DNA of 64,000 nt, taken from assembly GCA_037954325.1 (NCBI GenBank), contig JBBMNZ010000003.1, positions 22,551,392-22,615,391 on the forward strand, given 5' to 3'. This document shows, piece after piece, positions 58,701 to 64,000 of the stretch. The notes under the pieces were generated by a model. The model searched no databases. It saw only the letters and a program-made list of their open reading frames with translations, and had not been told where the DNA came from. The number at the start of each line of letters is the position of its first letter. Position 1 is the stretch's first letter. The position numbers were made by a program, and so were the translations under genes. This stretch comes from Fistularia commersonii. Taxonomy: Eukaryota > Chordata > Actinopteri > Syngnathiformes > Fistulariidae.

Positions 58701-61430
58701 ACCAGCTCAGATCACCACCTTATATTTAACAATCGCGATGACGAGAATGCGCCGCGACTCCAGTAAAAACTCCCAAAATGTCCTTCTGATTTCCAGTTAC
58801 GACCGTGAAAATCTTTAAATACAAGCCCAGCATTAATACATGGTTTTTGTTAACTTCTTCTATCATTCCCACATCCGCAGCAGAGCTTCAGCTCCCTTTT
58901 TTAACCATTTTTATGGCATGCTATCTCTCTCTTGCTCTCTTCCATTTTGACAAAGCTGACAGAACGGGGGCTCTCCGGCACCACCCAACATTACACGACG
59001 GATCTTTGTCATTTCGGGCCGCCTAGTCTTAACCGAAGAGACGCGCATTGGAAAAGCCTTTTTCTGTCGCAACATGAGCCCCGGTGAGTGATTTGACGGC
59101 CGATTGAAATAAAAACATGTAAAATGCCAGCTCCTGCACAGAAAGCGGTGCGTGTGGACGAGAGTTTCGATGGGGGTGACGTGCCAGTCGAGTGCCACCC
59201 CCCGCCCCCGCACCCACTCGTGCTAAATTACACCGAAACATGGTCACTCTCAAAGCCCACATCTGGGATAGGCCCTGACAACTGGATGCCGTGCTGCTCT
59301 AATTTTGGTCACTTTGTTTACAGGCCTATAATAGAGACAGGAGAGGACCACAGGGCTGGAGCCGAGGAGCGAAGGAGGGCAGGACGCCGTGGCAGAAGCA
59401 CTCATTTTCTTGAAGAAAAAAACATTTAAAAAGACTTGCGGAGTCAGTGATTTTTTAGGAAAAAAAAAAAAAAAAAAAAGGTCCCGGAGCAGGGAATGTC
59501 GAAATTGAAAATCTGACTCGGCGTAGGTGTCGGATAAGATCGTTTCACCGAGGTTTGATTCCTCAAGCCGTTTATGTTAAGCAACGGGCGAGGTGAGGTG
59601 GTCGCCGGCCGACCACCAGCATGAAAACGACGAAATGTCTGCAAATGAAGTGCACGTGTTGAAAATATAAGCTGGATTTTATTAAAAAAAAGAGCTGTCT
59701 ATTCCTTTTCTTGCATGTTTGGATAAAACCAATTTTTTTGTCCGGCATCTTACTTCACATTAGTCTTCTTATTATTGTTGTTATTGTTATTATCATGGGA
59801 TTAAGGCCTCAAAAGTTCCTTAGGAATATAATGTCACAAACAATTAAGCTTATTTACAACAGAACAGGATTTACGCTGAATACCGAAGGAGGGGCTCCGG
59901 CGCTAAGGGCTCCAGGCCATTCCCTTATTTATTGAAACCGGCATGAATTTAAAAAAAAAAAAAAAAAAAGATAATTCACAAGCTTCTGTTCAAGTGATGT
60001 CATAATCAAGGCACGTCGTCATCCAATTAAAACCGCGCCTTTTTCCCCTTTTTAAATGACGAGGTTTCCCCTTGACCAAAACGGCAACGTTGAAAAACAA
60101 TTGTAAATGTCATGTTTAATCAAGTTTTTTTTTCAGGAAGCAGTCAAATAAAAGCTGGACTTCGGGATCACAAAGGATGAAATACGGCGTTATTGTCTGT
60201 TTCGGATAGAAAAGAACGCTGAATGCGTTTTCACAGGCACTCGTATAAATAAGCAATAAACTTTCTATGGTGGGGGGAGGGGGAGTAGAAAATAAACTAT
60301 TCCATTGTATTTCCTCTGGATTTTTTGTTTTAAGTGTCCTCATTGGCGCAGCGCACCGTGATGCATTCAAGGCCAACTGACTGTGCTTCGAGTTCTGGGC
60401 AGGAAATTAGAACTTCCCATTGAAGGGTTTGTAATCGTTGACCCCGGCTGAGAAACACTGAAACTAGATTCTCGTTTTATCAATAGACGGACTAAAGGCC
60501 TGTCAGGAGGGTGACTATATATATATATATATATGTATGATAGAGATGCGGTTACAGGGAAACTTAAAACTGAGGATGCTTAGACTTAAATTGAGGCCTA
60601 ACTTTACACTTCGGGATCGACCCTGATGCCTGAACTCTGTGACTCTAAATCTGGTATTTTGCTTTATTTTAACAGCCCCCCACCCCTGTCTGAGAAAAAA
60701 AAAAAGTTTATGTAAAAATTCAGAAAGATACATGACGTTGGGGTAATTCCCGGCTGCCAAATTCTACACAATGGGTTTCCACTGAAAATGCCAGCGCTGT
60801 CCAATTTGTGGTTGTTTCGAGGTTTTGACATTTCTCCTGACCCGGTGCTGCGCTCCCCGAACTTCTGTTATTCCAACTACCGAACAAATGGCGTAGTATT
60901 CTCTGCTGGGACCCTGGTCTTCATCGAGGGAAAAACCTCAAGAAAAAAAAAAAAGCCTTAATTACTGTGATTAAAATCAAAAATGTATAAACTGTTCTTT
61001 CGGACGGGACCAGAAGCACCAGAACGATGCGGACTCGTCAGGCTGCGTGTGAAAGATGATTGACGGCGGGTTTTGGTGGAACGCTATTTTATTGCAAAAC
61101 GAGGCTTCCAGTTGATTTTGTAAGACTTGGAAAAATAAAAGCTTCGCCGAGGGTGAACGCAAGCGACTCAGTCCCAGCACGAAAGAGAAATAATTGAACA
61201 ACATAAAAAAAAAAAAAAAAAAGAAAGAAAGGACCGGACGGGCCTGGCGTCGGCCAGCAGGGGGCGGCGGGACGTCGCCGACCGAGGGATGGACGCGACG
61301 TCACGGCGTGGGGCGCGTAAATTGGAACATTAAAAATAAAAAGAATGAGGCCGTTTCATAAATTAAGATTACAGGGGAGAACAAGCAGGAGAGACAAGAT
61401 TCCACATGATCAGATCCGCGCTGAGTTCGA

Positions 61431-61436
61431 TTTAAT
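61431..61436 (-). terminator. tmem208: Probable tmem208 poly(A) signal
   Basis: TTTAAT on the plus strand reads ATTAAA in transcript sense, about 90 nt past the stop codon. A canonical AATAAA at about 61,087-61,092 is a second candidate and would give a 3' UTR of roughly 440 nt. Confidence 0.45.
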
Positions 61437-61527
61437 AACAAAGTTTCCTCTTGAATAACTTATGCCAGTTCCACGTCATCCGTATATTAGATTCTGTGTA
61501 TAAAAATACTGCTCGTCTGCCGCCGCC

Positions 61528-61665
61528 TCAGAATCTTTTCATCTGCCTGCGCTCCTGTCTCCTCTGCTTCTTCTCGTTCACCTCCTCTGGCGCCGACGGG
61601 CTCTCCGCCGTGAACCACGGGCCCAGGAAGTTCACCCACAGCAGGTAGAGGGCACGGGCCGGCGC
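61528..61665 (-). CDS. tmem208: tmem208 exon 6 (C terminus and stop)
   Basis: The exon has 138 nt and 45 codons plus TGA (61530-61528). It encodes APARALYLLWVNFLGPWFTA and ends KKQRRQERRQMKRF, the conserved basic cytosolic tail. The acceptor is unusual: in transcript sense a (GT)n array of about 16 units (61669-61700) runs straight into the AG, with no ordinary pyrimidine tract. Confidence 0.94.
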   Translation of the reverse strand, partial: APARALYLLWVNFLGPWFTAESPSAPEEVNEKKQRRQERRQMKRF

Positions 61666-61667
61666 CT

Positions 61668-61703
<36 letters not shown>

Positions 61704-63737
61704 GACGGTAAGTGCTCGTCGGGACGAAGCGGGGGGGCGGAGTACGTTCCATGGGAGTTGTCTTACCAGCAGCCAAAGATACCAGAAGTAGGAGGAGATG
61801 GCACTGAGGACTTGCACGATGGCCGTGAGCAGGACGACATCTTTCAGGTGCCTGGAGGTGAAAAAGGGAGGGAAGAATAAACATTTCTATTGAGGAGGGG
61901 GAAAAAAAAACAAAACAAAAAAAAAAACGACATATTTTAGCAGAACCGGAACATGAGCGGGTTGGATTCTGGTGAAGCTGGAGCTTATTTATGTTGGCCT
62001 TGAATTAAAATAAGTTTGTGGTAGCCATATGTATATGCGGGGTTTAAAGTATTCAACATTAGCTTGTAAATCGATGATCGTCATCTTAAAAAGACACGTA
62101 GAGTGGAGTGATTTGTCGAGTTCATCTGCACAGCCTTTTTCGTGGGAGGGTTGATGGACCCCGCAGTGCGGACAACAGCGGTGTGAAAACGAGATGTCGG
62201 GGAGAACTTGGGACTCGGCGTTCCCTTCCTCTTGGCCGTCTCCGCGTTTCATTCTCAAACTCTACAGTTTCACCGTGAAACCGAATCAACCCCCCACTTC
62301 CCCCGCCGGGAGTCTGATACCCATTTCCAACTCCGGGCTCCGTATAACGACAAAAACGTTTCCACTGAGGCAAAACTGTTCTTTCGCGTCCCGTTTTAAA
62401 GAAAGAGAGAGAGAGAAACCTGCTTTTATACAGAAAAGCTTGACTTGAAAATATTTGTATGAAGAAAAAGAAGAAGGCCGGCAGTTTTGGTTGGTTTGAT
62501 TAGCGACACCGACGTTGATAAGATGTGTATTTGTATCGTTTGGCTAAAAGGAGGGTGCTCCGAGTCTCCGGCACTGGCATCTTATATCGATCTGACTGAT
62601 CTGAATATTTTGAGCCAAAACGTGGACTCCAAAAATCTCCAACGTGGCAGCTGACGAGAGTTAAGGACAGGGTTGATCCAGTTCGTGCGGAGTTGGACGG
62701 TTGATCAACGCATCCAGCGCTTATCGGCGATATCCTGCCCAACTAAACTGAAATCACCTAAAATGGGGAAAGGCTCGTCCAGGAGCTGCCCAGGGAAGGT
62801 GGGACGAGCTGCGCGTCACCTCAGGAGTTGATCGCCAACATCTAGACATTACACTCCAGCATGTGGCCGCTGGAGTGATAACACAAAAGATGGTCTCTAA
62901 CACCGGCCGGCACGGAAGCTGCAAACGCCAGGAGGGGAAGGCGCAGACTTTGTGATGACTGAAGAATGAAAGGGCCCCCTCGGTATCAAGTACACTTTGC
63001 TCATATCGCTCCCAAATATAGATACGAGCGCTTGTTACCATGGCGACATGTCTGCTCGATAGACAAATCGCGTTTGTGATCCTAAAACTTGAGCTGAACC
63101 GGGGGTTGGCGACTTACTCTGCCATGCCTTGCTCCATGTTCAGGTCAATTCCTCCGTCGAGGAGAGTCCCGTCCTCTGCAAACACGGGTTTGGCCATGGC
63201 CGACATGGAGCGGTAGCTCCCGACGTACACGGCCAGCGCAAACGCCAGTAGCAGCTGCGGGAGGAAGAAAAAAAAAAAGAAAAAAGGAAAAAAAAAAAAA
63301 GGGGAGCGAGTCGAATATTTTGTCCTGAACCCACATGAATCCAAAGAGTAGTCTGGATTGAATCCACTCACCCATGTCCAAAATGTTGACGAACTGTAGA
63401 AAATACAGAGATTGACAGCAGCGTAAATCACCTGTGGATTTGAAGCCATCGTGTTATTTTTTTTTTTAGAAACTTCTTCAGCGAAACAGTCAAAACATGA
63501 ATTTGGGGTAATAACTGGAACAAGGCTACGGGCACAGGGGGAAAATCAGTCGTCTCCAGGGCACGTGCACCAGCCTCGGCTCAGGAGATTGTGGCTCGCG
63601 TGCTCCGATTGACGCGATCGATGCGGAGGTGAGGTCCTTACGTTGGCTCCCAGGATGACTCGGGTGTAGAACCTCAGAGTTTCCTTGTTCTCTTCGTAGA
63701 TCTGCTTTTTCCCCTTCGTGCCGACTTTACCTTTGGG
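61528..63737 (-). CDS. tmem208: Transmembrane protein 208 (exons 2-6; exon 1 outside the window)
   Basis: Exons 63737-63642, 63431-63372, 63254-63118, 61851-61767 and 61665-61528 join in frame to encode residues 3-173 of TMEM208; human TMEM208 is also 173 residues. TMEM208 is a small multi-pass ER membrane protein, the animal relative of yeast Snd2, involved in SRP-independent targeting to the ER and reported to affect autophagy and ER stress. Visible blocks are PKGKVGTKGKKQIYEENKET (cytosolic, basic), hydrophobic stretches near residues 27-52, 55-70 and 104-145, the conserved LDGGIDLNMEQGMAEHLKD, the ALYLLWVNFLGPWFTAE block and the basic tail EKKQRRQERRQMKRF. The first two codons (Met-Ala in human) are not visible: exon 2 begins in phase 0 after a CAG acceptor and I found no matching start exon up to 64,000. 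It is transcribed towards smad6. Confidence 0.95.
61669..61700. repeat. (AC)n at the tmem208 exon 6 acceptor
   Basis: In transcript sense this is a (GT)n array of about 16 units that leads directly into the CAG acceptor of exon 6. Confidence 0.95.
61767..61851 (-). CDS. tmem208: tmem208 exon 5
   Basis: The exon has 85 nt. Its first base completes the Glu codon and it continues HLKDVVLLTAIVQVLSAISS then YFWYLWLL, a membrane-spanning segment. The acceptor is CACCTCCAG and the donor GTAAGA at 61766-61761. Intron 4, upstream, is 1266 bp and contains no recognisable exon. Confidence 0.93.
61852..63117 (-). other. tmem208: tmem208 intron 4
   Basis: This is the largest tmem208 intron in view. It contains short A-rich tracts (61,900-61,926) and otherwise unique-looking sequence. 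Its open frames show no family resemblance. Confidence 0.8.
63118..63254 (-). CDS. tmem208: tmem208 exon 4
   Basis: The exon has 137 nt. It encodes LLLAFALAVYVGSY, then the family hallmark GIDLNMEQGMA, and ends in the first two bases of a Glu codon. The acceptor CTTCCTCCCGCAG follows a long poly-T tract; the donor is GTAAGT at 63117-63112. Confidence 0.93.
63372..63431 (-). CDS. tmem208: tmem208 exon 3
   Basis: The exon has 60 nt and 20 codons, VIYAAVNLCIFYSSSTFWTW, and matches the first hydrophobic segment of vertebrate TMEM208. The acceptor is AATCCACAG and the donor GTGAGT at 63371-63366. Confidence 0.93.
63642..63737 (-). CDS. tmem208: tmem208 exon 2
   Basis: The exon has 96 nt, 32 codons and phase 0 at both ends. 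It encodes PKGKVGTKGKKQIYEENKET followed by LRFYTRVILGAN. The acceptor is TCCTCGCAG and the donor GTAAGG at 63641-63636. It is the conserved cytosolic N-terminal segment leading into the first membrane helix. Confidence 0.93.
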
Positions 63738-64000
63738 CTGCGAGGACCAAGAAAACAACTCAAATTTCCACCGTCATTTTACGGCCTCAGCGCACGCTGG
63801 CAGACTCTACAACGGGAATTTGACCCCGGCGATGTTTGTATGGTTGACTCTACGGATCACTTCATAACGTGAAACGGCTTTTGACTTTTCGATTTCAAGA
63901 GCAGAGAGAAGAAACCGGGTCAAGATTATTTTTGTGTGAATCACAGAATAAATGAAACCTTTGGATTTATAAGCCTTTTTTCCTTTTTGACATGCATTGT

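Larger units (their letters stand above)
43051..61430. other. smad6-tmem208 intergenic region without recognisable genes
   Basis: About 18 kb lies between the smad6 promoter and the tmem208 3' end. No open frame here resembles a known family. The contents I can name are the CT repeat at 43,823-43,913, the SMAD-site cluster, (GT)n/(CA)n tracts near 49.1, 51.15 and 57.55 kb, homopolymers at 47.5-47.8 kb, repeat fragments at 51.6-51.8 kb, and the transposon-derived block at 53.8-55.7 kb. Much of 44-53 kb and 56-61 kb is unique-looking sequence in which I see nothing definite; distal smad6 enhancers could be there. Confidence 0.6.

Noticed and set aside
58353..58818. Overlapping open frames of 101 and 149 codons
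   Set aside because: Composition is random-looking, neither shows a family resemblance, and they overlap each other in different phases.
62754..63041. A 95-codon frame in tmem208 intron 4
   Set aside because: It would need to be an extra exon, but the flanking exons already join in frame to the family's normal 173 residues, and the sequence matches nothing in TMEM208.

Overview
The window is nuclear DNA from a vertebrate, almost certainly a teleost fish. It holds three protein-coding genes, all on the minus strand, with spliceosomal introns (GT/AG). From right to left, in transcription order, they are tmem208 (exons 2-6; exon 1 lies beyond the right edge), smad6 (complete, four coding exons) and smad3 (first coding exon only; the rest lies beyond the left edge). 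The teleost assignment rests on the very dense CA/GT microsatellites, several dispersed repeat families typical of fish, and the compact introns. It also fits the gene order: smad6 followed in tandem by smad3 is the vertebrate arrangement, as on human 15q22, whereas TMEM208 lies on human 16q22.

Layout: 1-3264 is the start of smad3 intron 1, 3265-3467 is smad3 coding exon 1, and about 3468-3740 is its leader and promoter. From 3.7 to 25.7 kb there is no recognisable gene. This intergenic stretch carries microsatellites, a Tc1/mariner-like and a second TA-flanked MITE, SINE/LINE-tail fragments, a hAT end, a transposon-seeded minisatellite (17.5-19.1 kb) and an AT-rich higher-order satellite (21.3-22.3 kb). 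smad6 occupies 25,691-43,050. The MH2 exon is at 25,999-26,684, then a 13.6-kb intron, two small linker exons near 40.3 and 40.6 kb, and the MH1 exon at 41,541-42,267, followed by a CpG-rich leader and promoter. From 43.1 to 61.4 kb there is again no recognisable gene, but there is a SMAD-site cluster at 43.96 kb, a chimeric tandem MITE array (53.8-54.9 kb) and a nested transposon (55.2-55.7 kb). tmem208 runs from 61,528 to 63,737 and off the right edge.

Function: smad3 encodes a TGF-beta/activin receptor-activated transcription factor and smad6 encodes the inhibitory SMAD that restrains mainly BMP signalling. The two neighbours are therefore an effector and a brake in related pathways. The candidate SMAD-responsive sites near smad6 fit the known negative-feedback induction of Smad6 by BMP. 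tmem208 encodes a small ER membrane protein unrelated to that pathway.

The most unusual observations are these: microsatellites have moved into functional positions (a CA repeat read as a 15-residue C-terminal tail on Smad6, and TG repeats forming the splice acceptors of smad6 exon 2 and tmem208 exon 6); a Gly-rich insert lies inside the Smad6 MH2 domain; and candidate BMP/SMAD-responsive elements lie upstream of smad6. I saw no prokaryotic-type system, CRISPR array or virus.
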